Shown here piece after piece: positions 25,747 through 34,502 of a DNA stretch of 64,000 bases (position 1 is the first letter of the stretch; every line of letters starts with the position of its first letter). Under the pieces are notes generated by a model. It searched no databases, was not told the DNA's origin, and worked only from the letters and a program-made list of their open reading frames with translations. The stretch comes from Rhodonellum psychrophilum GCM71 = DSM 17998. GTDB taxonomy: Bacteria > Bacteroidota > Bacteroidia > Cytophagales > Cyclobacteriaceae. The stretch covers positions 337,814 to 401,813 of the forward strand of contig NZ_KB906674.1 of NCBI RefSeq assembly GCF_000381545.1, given 5' to 3'. The translations under genes were made by a program, and so were the position numbers.

Positions 25747-27192
25747 CTATTTTTTAAATTCCCCATCCACCATTCTCCAGATTTTCAAGGGATTGCCTTC
25801 TCTAAGTGCATCTGGCAGAAGGATGTCCGGCATGTCCTGCAAGGCGATCGGGCGCGCAAAGCGTTTGATTGAATACACCCCTACTGAAGTACTTCTGCTA
25901 TCGGTCGTGGAAGGGTATGGTCCACCATGATGCATGGCATAACCCACTTCCACCCCTGTCGGAACACCTTTGTAAAGCATTCTCCCACATTTTTCTTCCA
26001 ATAAGTTAATCAAATAGAGCTGGTCTTTCAATTCCTCCTCTTCGGCCCAGATGGTCACGGTGAGTTGTCCTTGGAGTTTTTGGGCGATTTCCAATAGCTC
26101 GTCCTCACTTTTATATACCACCATCAAAGCAAAAGCGCCGAAAACTTCCTGCTGGAATTTATTGTCCTTCAACCAGTCTTTCGACTTGATCTTGGCAAGG
26201 GCAGGATGGCCTTTGATCAAATCCTTGGCTGCGGCTACCTTGACCCATGCCAATTCGTTTCTTCCCTGAAGGTATTGAAGTGCAGAATAATAGCTTTCGG
26301 CAATTCCTTCATGCAGCATGGGCGCCGCCGTGATATCTTCCAATTCACTTTTCACCGCATCCGCAAATTCCTTTTCCAAGCTTTTGGGAACAAAGATCAA
26401 TCCCGGGTTCGTACAAAACTGGCCGGCTCCCAAAGTCAGCGAGCCCACAAAAGATTTTGCGGCACCCACAATATCGTTTTCAAGTTTTTTGGGGAATGTA
26501 AAAATAGGATTCACAGAACCCATTTCTGCAAAAACCGGTATGGGCTCCTCCCTTTGGTTGGCCAAGTCGAACAAAGACTTTCCTCCCACATGCGAGCCAG
26601 TGAAAGCCACCGCTTTTGCCATGGGATGCTTTACCAATGCCTGACCAGTCTCCACGCCGCCTTCCACTTGCTGGAATAGTCCACTGGGAAATGCGGAATC
26701 TTTTACCGCTTTTTGGATTATCGAAGAAACAAGTGTGGAAGTTTTGGGATGCGCTGGATGTGCCTTGTAGAGCACAGGGCAACCGGCAGCCAATGCAGAA
26801 ACCGTGTCCCCTCCGGCAGTGGAAAACGCCAAGGGAAAATTACTGGCACCAAACACGACTACAGGACCCAATGGGGTCAAAAATCTTCTCAAATCCGGCT
26901 TTGCTGCGGGCGTTCGGGTCGGATCACCATGGTCAATGGTGGCTTCCACCCAGGAACCCTCCTCCACCAAATTGGCGAACAACCTGATCTGTCCACAGGT
27001 CCGGCCCAGTTCGCCGGTGATCCTTCCTTCCGGAAGATTGGATTCCTCTGAGGCAAGCGGGATCAATTGGGTCTTTTCCGACTCTATTCCATCCGCAATC
27101 TTCCTGAGAAAAGCAGCTTTCTCCTTTCCCGGAACATTTTTGTAAAAAAAGAATGCTTCTTGGGCTTTTTGAAAGATGGGGTCGTAGGTCAT
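25747..27192 (-). CDS. 2-oxoglutarate semialdehyde dehydrogenase (ALDH family)
   Basis: An ALDH-superfamily enzyme; start ATG 27192 (MTYDPIFQKAQEAFF) gives 481 residues, while the longer frame adds 20 unlikely residues. The catalytic Cys is in GAGQFCTNPGL and the general-base Glu in FAEMGSVNP, the form seen in the ketoglutarate-semialdehyde group used for hydroxyproline and sugar acids. It would oxidise the semialdehyde to 2-oxoglutarate with NAD(P)+. The role is set by its place beside the epimerase and the DHDPS-type deaminase. Confidence 0.88.
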   Translation of the reverse strand: MTYDPIFQKAQEAFFFYKNVPGKEKAAFLRKIADGIESEKTQLIPLASEESNLPEGRITGELGRTCGQIRLFANLVEEGSWVEATIDHGDPTRTPAAKPDLRRFLTPLGPVVVFGASNFPLAFSTAGGDTVSALAAGCPVLYKAHPAHPKTSTLVSSIIQKAVKDSAFPSGLFQQVEGGVETGQALVKHPMAKAVAFTGSHVGGKSLFDLANQREEPIPVFAEMGSVNPIFTFPKKLENDIVGAAKSFVGSLTLGAGQFCTNPGLIFVPKSLEKEFADAVKSELEDITAAPMLHEGIAESYYSALQYLQGRNELAWVKVAAAKDLIKGHPALAKIKSKDWLKDNKFQQEVFGAFALMVVYKSEDELLEIAQKLQGQLTVTIWAEEEELKDQLYLINLLEEKCGRMLYKGVPTGVEVGYAMHHGGPYPSTTDSRSTSVGVYSIKRFARPIALQDMPDILLPDALREGNPLKIWRMVDGEFKK

Positions 27193-27438
27193 GGTTTTTT
27201 GGTTTGAGGTGAAATAAAATATAATAAAATGCATCTTCCCATTAATCCCCATGATTTTGGGAGGGTGGCGAAGATACCATTGCTTGCAAAATTTTTATGC
27301 GTACAAAATAAAATGGATCCAATTTCAGGTTGCATCTCTGATGTACAAATTAGACAAAATGAAGCAAATTCCTGTGGGAAAGGGAGATTTAGAAAGGTGA
27401 ATTGATTTCAACCAAGGCTTTTCTCAGCATTTACCGTT

Positions 27439-28329
27439 TTAGATGATCGGCCGATGCTCAAGGCCTCTCTTGATGATGTTTTCCACTTTTATTCTCTCTT
27501 CTCCTACCAAAGTCAATCGCGGGGCACGGACATATTCGGTACCGATGCCCGCCATTTGTTCTGCCAACTTGATGTATTGGACCAGTTTCGGGTGGATATC
27601 CAACTCCAATAAAGGTAAGAACCAGCGATAGATTTTCAAGGCTTCTTCAATTTTTCCCTCCTGCAAAAGATTGTAAATCGCAACGGTTTCCTTGGGGAAG
27701 GCACAGACCAATCCGGCTACCCATCCCGAGGCGCCCATCAGCAATTCTTCCATCGCCAAAGTATCCACTCCACAAAGGATATTGTACCGATCTCCAAATT
27801 TGTTGATCATCCGCGTGACATTGGAGATGTCTCTGGTGGATTCTTTTACGGCCTGGATATTTTCACAGTCAAGGAGGTCCTCAAACATGGGAAGTGTCAC
27901 AAGTGTCTTGTAATCCACGGGATTGTTGTAAATCATGATGGGAAGCCTTGTGCTTTTCGCTACCGCCTTGAAATAAGTGACCGTTTCCCGGGCATCTGCG
28001 GCATACCGCATGGGTGGAAGCAGCATGAGACCGGAGGCACCCAATTCTTCGGCTTTGTGCGCCCAAAATATTGCATCTTGGGTCGCTCCCTCAGCGATAT
28101 TCAGGATTACGGGGAGCTGACCATTGAGCTCTTTGATCGTTTCCTTGGTCAACACCATTTTTTCTTCCAAGCTGAGCACACTGGATTCCCCCAAGGTGCC
28201 CCCCAGAATAATTCCATGTACGCCTGCTTTTACTTGGGCTTCCAGGTTTTTGAAAAACATGTCCATATCCAAGCTTCCATCCTGGTGAAACTTGGTGGTC
28301 ACTGCGGGGAATACTCCTTTCCAATTCAT
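27439..28329 (-). CDS. DHDPS-family aldolase/deaminase of hydroxyproline catabolism
   Basis: A 296-residue member of the dihydrodipicolinate synthase family starting at ATG 28329 (MNWKGVFPAVTTKF). Visible are the GGTLGES substrate loop, Tyr in IMIYNNP and the Schiff-base Lys in QAVKEST. In hydroxyproline loci this member is the pyrroline-4-hydroxy-2-carboxylate deaminase giving 2-oxoglutarate semialdehyde; a true DapA is less likely in this context. Start of the minus-strand cluster, divergent from the AraC regulator. Confidence 0.85.
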   Translation of the reverse strand: MNWKGVFPAVTTKFHQDGSLDMDMFFKNLEAQVKAGVHGIILGGTLGESSVLSLEEKMVLTKETIKELNGQLPVILNIAEGATQDAIFWAHKAEELGASGLMLLPPMRYAADARETVTYFKAVAKSTRLPIMIYNNPVDYKTLVTLPMFEDLLDCENIQAVKESTRDISNVTRMINKFGDRYNILCGVDTLAMEELLMGASGWVAGLVCAFPKETVAIYNLLQEGKIEEALKIYRWFLPLLELDIHPKLVQYIKLAEQMAGIGTEYVRAPRLTLVGEERIKVENIIKRGLEHRPII

Positions 28330-28457
28330 AGTTTTCGTGGTTTTTATCAAAGGTAGGATGCCTTTTAAAAGTTTTTATACACTGAATTAATGAATACTGG
28401 TATTATATTGATTTTATTTTATGAATTAATTCTAATATTGATTAATATCATATTGAA

Positions 28458-29327
28458 ATGTCAAAAATCATCCCATTCAAAATCCCCAAATCCCAGAAGG
28501 AGTTTCTTCGCTTCCAAATCGACGAAGGCAAACACTTCTATGGCAAGCTACACCAGCATCCAGAGTGGCAATTGACGCTGATTTTGGAAGGAAAAGGACA
28601 GTTGATGGTCGGGGATTATCTGGGAAGATTCGAGCCCGGTGATATTTATCTGTTGAGTTCCAATGTGCCCCATGTTTTTAGAAGCGATGAGGAATATTTT
28701 GCCAGTGAAAATCAAAAAAAATCACGCAGCAATACCCTTTTTTTTGATTTTGATGCTTTGGGAAAAGAGATATGGGCAGTGGAGGAGTTTTTGGCACTCA
28801 AACAATGGATGATGACCATCAAAGGCTGCTACTCCATCCAAGGCAAAAAAAAGGAGTCGATCGGAAGATCTATCCAAAGATTCGGAGCAAATGCTGGGCT
28901 GGAGAAATTTCTCGCTGCCCTGACGATCCTAAAGTCCTTACAGGAAATGGAAGCATTGGTACAGCTCAATCAAATGATGCCTGGTAAAGATTATTCTGAG
29001 CTTGAAGGGAAGCGGATGGGGAATGTCATGCAGTTTATTTTGGCCGAAAGCCAAAGAAACATCGCCTTACACGAAGTGGCAGAAGTGGCCAACATGAGTA
29101 AAGAGGCTTTTTGTAGGTTTTTCAAGGAACGAACAGGGAAAACCTTCACCGAATTTCTCAACCAACTGCGTATTCACAAAGCTTGTCATCACCTTCAGGA
29201 ATCTGATTTGTCCGTCTCCCAGATTGCTTACCAAACTGGATTTCAGAATCTTTCCAATTTTAACCGGGCATTTAAAAAATATACGCATCACACTCCAAAA
29301 GCATTCAGAAAGCAAGTCCAATTTTAA
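28458..29327 (+). CDS. AraC-family transcriptional regulator
   Basis: A 289-residue regulator with an N-terminal cupin-like sensing part (about 20-110, HQHPEWQLTLILEGKGQL then GRFEPGDIYLL) and a C-terminal AraC double HTH (about 190-289, ALHEVAEVANMSKEAFCRFF and LSVSQIAYQTGFQNLSNFNRA). It is divergent from the deaminase gene with a 128-nt gap and is thus the likely local regulator of hydroxyproline use. It is followed after 5 nt by the DUF885 gene on the same strand. Confidence 0.9.
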   Translation: MSKIIPFKIPKSQKEFLRFQIDEGKHFYGKLHQHPEWQLTLILEGKGQLMVGDYLGRFEPGDIYLLSSNVPHVFRSDEEYFASENQKKSRSNTLFFDFDALGKEIWAVEEFLALKQWMMTIKGCYSIQGKKKESIGRSIQRFGANAGLEKFLAALTILKSLQEMEALVQLNQMMPGKDYSELEGKRMGNVMQFILAESQRNIALHEVAEVANMSKEAFCRFFKERTGKTFTEFLNQLRIHKACHHLQESDLSVSQIAYQTGFQNLSNFNRAFKKYTHHTPKAFRKQVQF

Positions 29328-29332
29328 TCGAT

Positions 29333-31018
29333 ATGAAAAAAATACTCCTCTTTTCCCTTGTCATACTGATGGGTTTTCAGGCGACTGCCTCAGAACTCTA
29401 TGAAGCCATCATGGCCTATCAGGCAGACCGTTCTTCCCTGAGCCGAAAGTACAGCAACCCGCTTTCGGAAGAATATTTCCTGAGAATGGAGCAATTGTAT
29501 AGAGATTGGATGGGGAATCTGGAAGCGTTGTCTTACGATTCATTTTCTGAAGACGGGAAAACGGATTACTTGCTTTTTAGAAATCATCTCGAAAAACAAA
29601 GTTATTTCCACAATTCGGAATTTCAAGAATACAAAACAGTGGCCCATGTGGCTGGTTTTTCATCGCACCTCCAGGCTTTTTATACCAATAGAAGAAAAGC
29701 GAAGCAGCCAGAATCGCCCAAACTTGCAGCCGCTTTTGAAGATTCCCATCGACTCATGCTGGCGGATTGGGAAAAAATGAAGAAATCCAAACCTTTCGAA
29801 AGTTGGCAAAAGGCTGAATTGGCGGCCAATGTCATTGCGGCCTTGAGGAAGAATACGGAAGAGGCCTATAATTTTTACTTTGATTATGATCCGGAATTCA
29901 CCTGGTGGATGCAGGAGCCTTTCGCAAAGGTGAACAAAGGCTTGCAGGAATACGAGGCATTTTTGAAAACCCATTTTGAAAATACGGTGATCAAAGATGA
30001 TGGCAGCGGAATCATCGGCAAACCGATAGGGAAGATGGCCATAGAAAAGGAGCTTGAGTTTGAATTCATCAACTACAGTCCCGAAGAATTGATCAAGGAA
30101 GCTGAAAAACAATATGCCTGGTGCGAGAAGGAAATGCTGAAAGCATCGAATGAACTGGGATTTGGCAATGACTGGAAAGCAGCTTTGGAGATGGTGAAAA
30201 ACACGTATGTTCCGGCGGGTGTTTGGCCGGGAATGGTGACGGAAATGGCGGATGAAGCGATTGCTTTTTTGGAGAAATATGATCTGATCACAGTGCCTGA
30301 GCTCGCCAAAGAAACCTGGAGGACGAGTATGATTTCGGCTGAAAGACAAAGGGTAAGTCCTTTTTTCTTGGGTGGTGAGGAAATCCAGATTTCGTATCCC
30401 ACTTCTGACATGACGCATGAAGAGAAAATGATGAGCATGCGGGGAAACAACCCCCATTTTTCAAGGGCGACGGTTCAACATGAGTTGATTCCCGGTCATC
30501 ATTTGCAGCAGTTTATGAACCAACGCCATCATCCGCACAGGAGATTGTTCAGCACGCCATTTTGGACTGAGGGCTGGGCTTTGTATTGGGAATTCAATCT
30601 TTGGGACAAGGACTTTCCAAGATCGGCAGAGGATCGAATCGGGATGTTGTTCTGGAGAATGCACCGTTGCGCAAGGATCGTTTTCTCCCTCAACTATCAT
30701 TTGGGAAAGATGAGTCCGCAGGAATGCATCGACTATTTGGTGGAAAAAGTAGGCCATGAACGGGCCAATGCGGAAGCAGAAGTGAGAAGATCCTTTACCG
30801 GAAGATATGGGCCACTTTACCAAATTGCCTACATGATCGGAGGGTTACAGTTTTATGCGCTGAAGGCGGAATTGGTCGACACGGGAAAAATGACCGAAAA
30901 AGCCTTTCATGACTTTATCATCACCCAAAACACCGTACCCGTGGAATTGCTTCGGGCCAGGATAAAAGGAGAGACTTTACCGAAGGATTACAAGAGTTCA
31001 TGGAGGTTTTTGGATTGA
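29333..31018 (+). CDS. Exported DUF885 hydrolase
   Basis: The 561-residue protein has a signal peptide (MKKILLFSLVILMGFQATAS) and the DUF885 signature VQHELIPGHHLQQFMNQ near residue 380, with a downstream FWTEGWALYWEF, giving a likely zinc site (HExxPGHH plus Glu). DUF885 proteins are putative metallo-hydrolases, probably peptidases. Five nucleotides separate it from the AraC gene, so it is likely co-regulated; a role in releasing hydroxyproline from peptides is inference only. Confidence 0.8.
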   Translation: MKKILLFSLVILMGFQATASELYEAIMAYQADRSSLSRKYSNPLSEEYFLRMEQLYRDWMGNLEALSYDSFSEDGKTDYLLFRNHLEKQSYFHNSEFQEYKTVAHVAGFSSHLQAFYTNRRKAKQPESPKLAAAFEDSHRLMLADWEKMKKSKPFESWQKAELAANVIAALRKNTEEAYNFYFDYDPEFTWWMQEPFAKVNKGLQEYEAFLKTHFENTVIKDDGSGIIGKPIGKMAIEKELEFEFINYSPEELIKEAEKQYAWCEKEMLKASNELGFGNDWKAALEMVKNTYVPAGVWPGMVTEMADEAIAFLEKYDLITVPELAKETWRTSMISAERQRVSPFFLGGEEIQISYPTSDMTHEEKMMSMRGNNPHFSRATVQHELIPGHHLQQFMNQRHHPHRRLFSTPFWTEGWALYWEFNLWDKDFPRSAEDRIGMLFWRMHRCARIVFSLNYHLGKMSPQECIDYLVEKVGHERANAEAEVRRSFTGRYGPLYQIAYMIGGLQFYALKAELVDTGKMTEKAFHDFIITQNTVPVELLRARIKGETLPKDYKSSWRFLD

Positions 31019-31084
31019 TGGAATATTCTTGATTCCTTTTTTTGCTTGAAGAAAGAGCTCGAGTACGAAAAAACATAAATAAAA

Positions 31085-31127
31085 ATTCACCTCAACTTCG
31101 ATTCTGATTCCGAGGTTGAGGTGAATT
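31085..31127 (-). terminator. Terminator of the Spy-like gene
   Basis: A 12-bp stem ATTCACCTCAAC / GTTGAGGTGAAT; on the minus strand it is followed by TTTTTATTTATG and a T-run. It may also end the DUF885 transcript. Confidence 0.65.
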
Positions 31128-31145
31128 CATTCAGCGGATATTTTC

Positions 31146-31802
31146 CTAATTCTTTTTAAGGGTGATGATGACGATGCCATTCTTTCCATCTTCACCCACT
31201 TTGTCAGTTGCGGCTTTTCCTTTTAAGACTTCCATTTTTTCTATATCCTTCGGATTGATGGCATTGATGTCTTTGGTTCTGGTCAACTTGCCTTTTTCAG
31301 AAAGATAAAAGTTTGGCTTTGGGCCTTCACTCTCTCCACTTTTCACCGTAATGGCAAAAGGAGAAGAAGCATTATCACCTGTTTTTTGGCTTGCATACCC
31401 TGTTACACGAATCCCCTTGGTTTCTTTAAGTAAATCAACCTGGTTTTCATTCAGCTCATTCTTAATGGCCACGAGGTTGGTCAGCTGCTTCTTTTTCAAG
31501 TTGTTTTCTATGGCAAGTACCACATCCATCTGTTTTTGGACGGCATCCTGGTTGACTTTTGTTTCGCTGAGTAAAGCCTTTAACTTTGAGTTGGCAGCAT
31601 CCAAATCCCATTTCAGGGTGCTGAATTCTCCTGCATTTACACTGTGTATTTTTTTTATTTTATCTGCCTGTTGATCAGTCAGAGAAATTTTATCCCTGTT
31701 TTTCATGATGAGATCAGCAGGGAAAAGGTCTCCTTGAAAGATATCCTGTGCCTGCGCAATTCCTGTGACAGATAAAAAGGCGATTAAGATTAACTTTTTC
31801 AT
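31146..31802 (-). CDS. Spy/CpxP-like periplasmic protein with TonB-plug-like tail
   Basis: A 218-residue exported protein (signal MKKLILIAFLSVTGIAQAQ). The middle (about 38-125) is helical and begins KISLTDQQADKIKKI, like the LTxxQ motif of Spy/CpxP chaperone-type stress proteins. The last 55 residues, INPKDIEKMEVLKGKAATD then GEDGKNGIVIITLKKN, match the plug-domain end found in TonB receptors and BlaR1-like proteins. That combination is unusual. It is the third gene of a sigma / anti-sigma operon. Confidence 0.7.
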   Translation of the reverse strand: MKKLILIAFLSVTGIAQAQDIFQGDLFPADLIMKNRDKISLTDQQADKIKKIHSVNAGEFSTLKWDLDAANSKLKALLSETKVNQDAVQKQMDVVLAIENNLKKKQLTNLVAIKNELNENQVDLLKETKGIRVTGYASQKTGDNASSPFAITVKSGESEGPKPNFYLSEKGKLTRTKDINAINPKDIEKMEVLKGKAATDKVGEDGKNGIVIITLKKN

Positions 31803-31818
31803 AGTAATTCGATTTTGG

Positions 31819-32145
31819 TTAAAATTCTGTAAGTAAGGAGGAAGAAGAAGCTTCCCAGCTATCCATGGATGTCGTGGACTCTATCGAAAATTGCAACTCA
31901 TTGTTCTTGTCTTGTATCAGCGAAATGATGATGATGTCCTCTTCCAATTTATAATCGGAATCGATTGGCGTAAAATACCAGATCCCCATAATCAAAGACG
32001 CAGCGATCCCAATGGGAACCCAAAGCCAATTTTTGGTCTTGGGGAATTTTGGAAGGGGAGGGATTTGGGATTGGGCATCCTGCTTCTTCATTTCTGCGAA
32101 AAATCCCTGCAATTCTAAATCGGTTTCTTTATCTGGCATTTTCAT
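31819..32145 (-). CDS. Small single-pass membrane protein, probable anti-sigma partner
   Basis: This 108-residue protein has a short cytoplasmic part, one span (WLWVPIGIAASLIMGIWYF, about 45-63) and a short acidic periplasmic tail. It overlaps the upstream sigma gene by 17 nt and lies 16 nt before the Spy-like gene. Role as anti-sigma factor is inferred from this order; no ZAS motif is seen. Confidence 0.6.
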   Translation of the reverse strand: MKMPDKETDLELQGFFAEMKKQDAQSQIPPLPKFPKTKNWLWVPIGIAASLIMGIWYFTPIDSDYKLEEDIIIISLIQDKNNELQFSIESTTSMDSWEASSSSLLTEF

Positions 32146-32620
32146 GGGCTTGCTTCTTTAGAATGAGTTTTTTGAGATTGGTTTTTCCACGATCATAATG
32201 TGTTCTGGTAGAACCAATGCCGATCTCCATTACTTCAGCGGCTTTCTCCAAGGTCAGTCCGTGGTAAAACACCAGTAACAAAACCTCCTTTTGCCTCAAT
32301 GGGAGCATTTGGATGAGCTCTTCATGGGATTCGGCTATAATGGGTGCCGCGTTTTCCGGAATGTCAAATCCATCTTCCATCCTTATATGATTGTTCTCCT
32401 TTTTTCGCCACTCCGACGCTGTAAATCTTACCACCGAAAACAACCATGTTTTCACCTTGGATTTTTCATCAAACTTGGCGGTACCCTCAAGGATTTTCAA
32501 ATAAACGTGCTGGAGAATATCCTTTGCCTGTTCATCATCAAATCCACAGCATTGTCTTGACCAGAAATAGGCTTCATGGTGAAGTTCTTTAATGATTTTT
32601 TCCAGCTGTGGTTTTTTCAT
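32129..32620 (-). CDS. RNA polymerase sigma-70 family (ECF) factor
   Basis: A 163-residue ECF sigma factor: region 2 (AKDILQHVYLKILEGTAKF, KTWLFSVVRF) and region 4 (LPLRQKEVLLLVFYHGLT then EVMEIGIGSTRTHYDRGKT). It is the first gene of a three-gene unit with a membrane partner and a Spy/CpxP-like protein, suggesting an envelope-stress regulon. A cysteine pair (QCCG) near residue 21-22 could be redox active; that is speculation. Confidence 0.87.
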   Translation of the reverse strand: MKKPQLEKIIKELHHEAYFWSRQCCGFDDEQAKDILQHVYLKILEGTAKFDEKSKVKTWLFSVVRFTASEWRKKENNHIRMEDGFDIPENAAPIIAESHEELIQMLPLRQKEVLLLVFYHGLTLEKAAEVMEIGIGSTRTHYDRGKTNLKKLILKKQAHENAR

Positions 32621-32731
32621 GCTTATCCCTTAGTGTCTAAAATCAGGATTTATATGACAGTGGCAAAAAATAAAAGTGAAAAAAAGCATCCATGACCCAA
32701 TCCATGCTTCTGATAATGAAAAGTATGAAAT

Positions 32732-32777
32732 AAAAAAGCCTTTGATTGCTGGAAAAATCCAGAAACCAAAGGCCTTT
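32732..32777 (-). terminator. Terminator of the ThuA-domain gene
   Basis: On the minus strand a long stem AAAGGCCTTTGG..CTGGA / TCCAG..CAAAGGCTTT with two internal mismatches is followed by TTTTTTATTTC, 20 nt after the stop codon. Confidence 0.75.
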
Positions 32778-32795
32778 ACGCATCTAATCTTTAGT

Positions 32796-33551
32796 TCAAT
32801 CAACAGGAAAACCTTTGGCAGACCACCAGATTCCGCCCAGGATGTGTTTTAGGAAATTGTCATCCAAAAAGGATTCATCTGTATGTCCCAAAGCGGTGTA
32901 GAAAATCCGGCCGCCATCGTACTCATGGGTCCAAGACATCGGGTGAAATTCGCCCATTCCACCTTTAGGGTCATAGGTTCTTTCGTCTGCAGTGATCAAT
33001 ACCGTTACGTCTGGATTGAAGTTTTTGAAAGCATACAATTCGTCTGTCCATACCCATTTGGCAGGCAAATGATAGGTGGAGGGATGTTCGCGGTTGATGA
33101 CATTCAACTTCAATGTTTGTTGGTGAGGGTGGTTCATGAACTGGGCACCGATCAGTTTGGTGTACCAAGGCCAGTCGTATTCGGTGTCGGTGGCACTGTG
33201 GATGCCCACGATTCCCTTACCACTTTGGACAAATCTTTGGATGACTGCTTTCTGTTCTTCATTGAAAATCGTACCGGTGGTACTCATCAGGATGATGACA
33301 TCAAAATTTGCGAGGTTCTTGTCCGTGATATAATCGGCGTCTTCCGTGGAATGCATGTCAAAGACATTTTCCCTGGAAAGTTTTTTTATGGCCATGACCC
33401 CATCTGGGATGGACTGGTGCCGGAACCCCTTGGTTTTGCTAAATACCAAAGCCCGGAACTGGGCATTTCTTTGGCCAAAGGACATTTCCACAGTGCCGAT
33501 GACCATAAAAAGTGCAAGCAACATGGAGGTTAAATAGGTTTTTGAGTTCAT
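32796..33551 (-). CDS. Exported ThuA-domain protein
   Basis: The 251-residue protein has a signal peptide (LLALFMVIGTVEMSFGQ) and is otherwise a single ThuA-like domain: ALVFSKTKGFRHQSIPDG, VGIHSATDTEYDWPWYT, a mid-domain GAQFMNHP and the end EYDGGRIFYTALGHTDESF. ThuA-like folds resemble class I glutamine amidotransferases; in Bacteroidota secreted forms lie near glycan genes, but none are near here. Substrate unknown. Ends in a strong terminator. Confidence 0.87.
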   Translation of the reverse strand: MNSKTYLTSMLLALFMVIGTVEMSFGQRNAQFRALVFSKTKGFRHQSIPDGVMAIKKLSRENVFDMHSTEDADYITDKNLANFDVIILMSTTGTIFNEEQKAVIQRFVQSGKGIVGIHSATDTEYDWPWYTKLIGAQFMNHPHQQTLKLNVINREHPSTYHLPAKWVWTDELYAFKNFNPDVTVLITADERTYDPKGGMGEFHPMSWTHEYDGGRIFYTALGHTDESFLDDNFLKHILGGIWWSAKGFPVD

Positions 33552-33730
33552 GTGGGTTTGTTTATGTGTAAATTACAAGATACCAAGTACAATGGTAATT
33601 CCATAATTAAAAACCGATGGTTTGCATCCCTTTTCCATTATCGGTAATGATCTCTTTTGAGAAAAAGTAAAAGTGGATTGGGCCAAAAATGGTTTCTTCG
33701 GTTTGAACCCGAAGCGTGTTTTCGAATTGA

Positions 33731-34498
33731 CTATTTTACCAAATCGAATTTCACCGCAGCCTCTTTCCTTGAAAAAGCATTGAAATGCCACCATTCGGAA
33801 CCGATTCCCGTAAATCCACCATGTTTCATGACTTTTCGGAGGATTTCTCTGTTGGCCACATGTTCCTTGGTGATTTTTCCTTCTCGAAGCATTTGATTTT
33901 CCCTGTCGGGATAGGCGGGATACCCAAAAAAATCATATCCTGTTCCCATGTTTAGCGCTTGACCGGATTCTTGGTAGGCTAGTGTCAGGTCCACAGCCAC
34001 ACCATAATTGTGTAATCCACCGATTTTTGGGTCGGCAACATACAGCGGTTTGAGACTGTCGGGTTTGTCCAAATTGTCCCAAAGGATTTGTTGGACGCTC
34101 AGCGGTCTGACCCCGTCATAAACCAAAAAGGTGAGTTCCGGATGTTCTTCCTTGAGTCTTTGGTGGGCTTTCTTAAGCATTTGGGCCACTTCCTGTTGGA
34201 TATATGCCTTAGTCAAATCGCCATAGACATCCTGACCAAAAAAATTGTCCGTAGTTGAATATTTTAACTCCACAAAAACCCCTGGGATTTCGGTTTCAAT
34301 ATTCACCAATCCCGCCTCGATCAGGCTTTGTTCCAAATCACCGATGGATTCAACATCAATTGGCTCAGCAATCACTTCCTTCGCTATTTCCACTGATTCG
34401 GCTGGAATTTCCATTTCCTCTTCAGTCACAGTTTTTGGATTGCATTGGAAAACCAATGCAGAGACCACAATAAGAAAGAAGCGTTGTTTTATGGACAC
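33731..34498 (-). CDS. D-Ala-D-Ala dipeptidase (VanX/M15D family), lipoprotein
   Basis: A 255-residue protein with a lipoprotein signal (FFLIVVSALVFQC) and a Glu-rich linker to about residue 65, then an M15D catalytic domain: YDGVRPLSVQ, the zinc ligands in HNYGVAVDLT (HxxxxxxD) and EWWHF near the end. Enzymes of this family cut D-Ala-D-Ala dipeptide; a chromosomal, anchored copy more likely serves peptidoglycan turnover than vancomycin resistance, as no vanHA genes are nearby. 4 nt after the SDR gene, so they are co-transcribed. Confidence 0.88.
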   Translation of the reverse strand: MSIKQRFFLIVVSALVFQCNPKTVTEEEMEIPAESVEIAKEVIAEPIDVESIGDLEQSLIEAGLVNIETEIPGVFVELKYSTTDNFFGQDVYGDLTKAYIQQEVAQMLKKAHQRLKEEHPELTFLVYDGVRPLSVQQILWDNLDKPDSLKPLYVADPKIGGLHNYGVAVDLTLAYQESGQALNMGTGYDFFGYPAYPDRENQMLREGKITKEHVANREILRKVMKHGGFTGIGSEWWHFNAFSRKEAAVKFDLVK

Positions 34499-34502
34499 AG
34501 GT

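Noticed and set aside
29660-30457. Minus-strand open frame of 265 codons
   Set aside because: Antisense to the DUF885 gene; Phe/His-rich shadow without motif.
33731-34498. Vancomycin resistance determinant
   Set aside because: Although VanX-like, the protein is a lipoprotein, no vanH, vanA or vanRS genes are near, and Gram-negative bacteria use such enzymes in peptidoglycan turnover.
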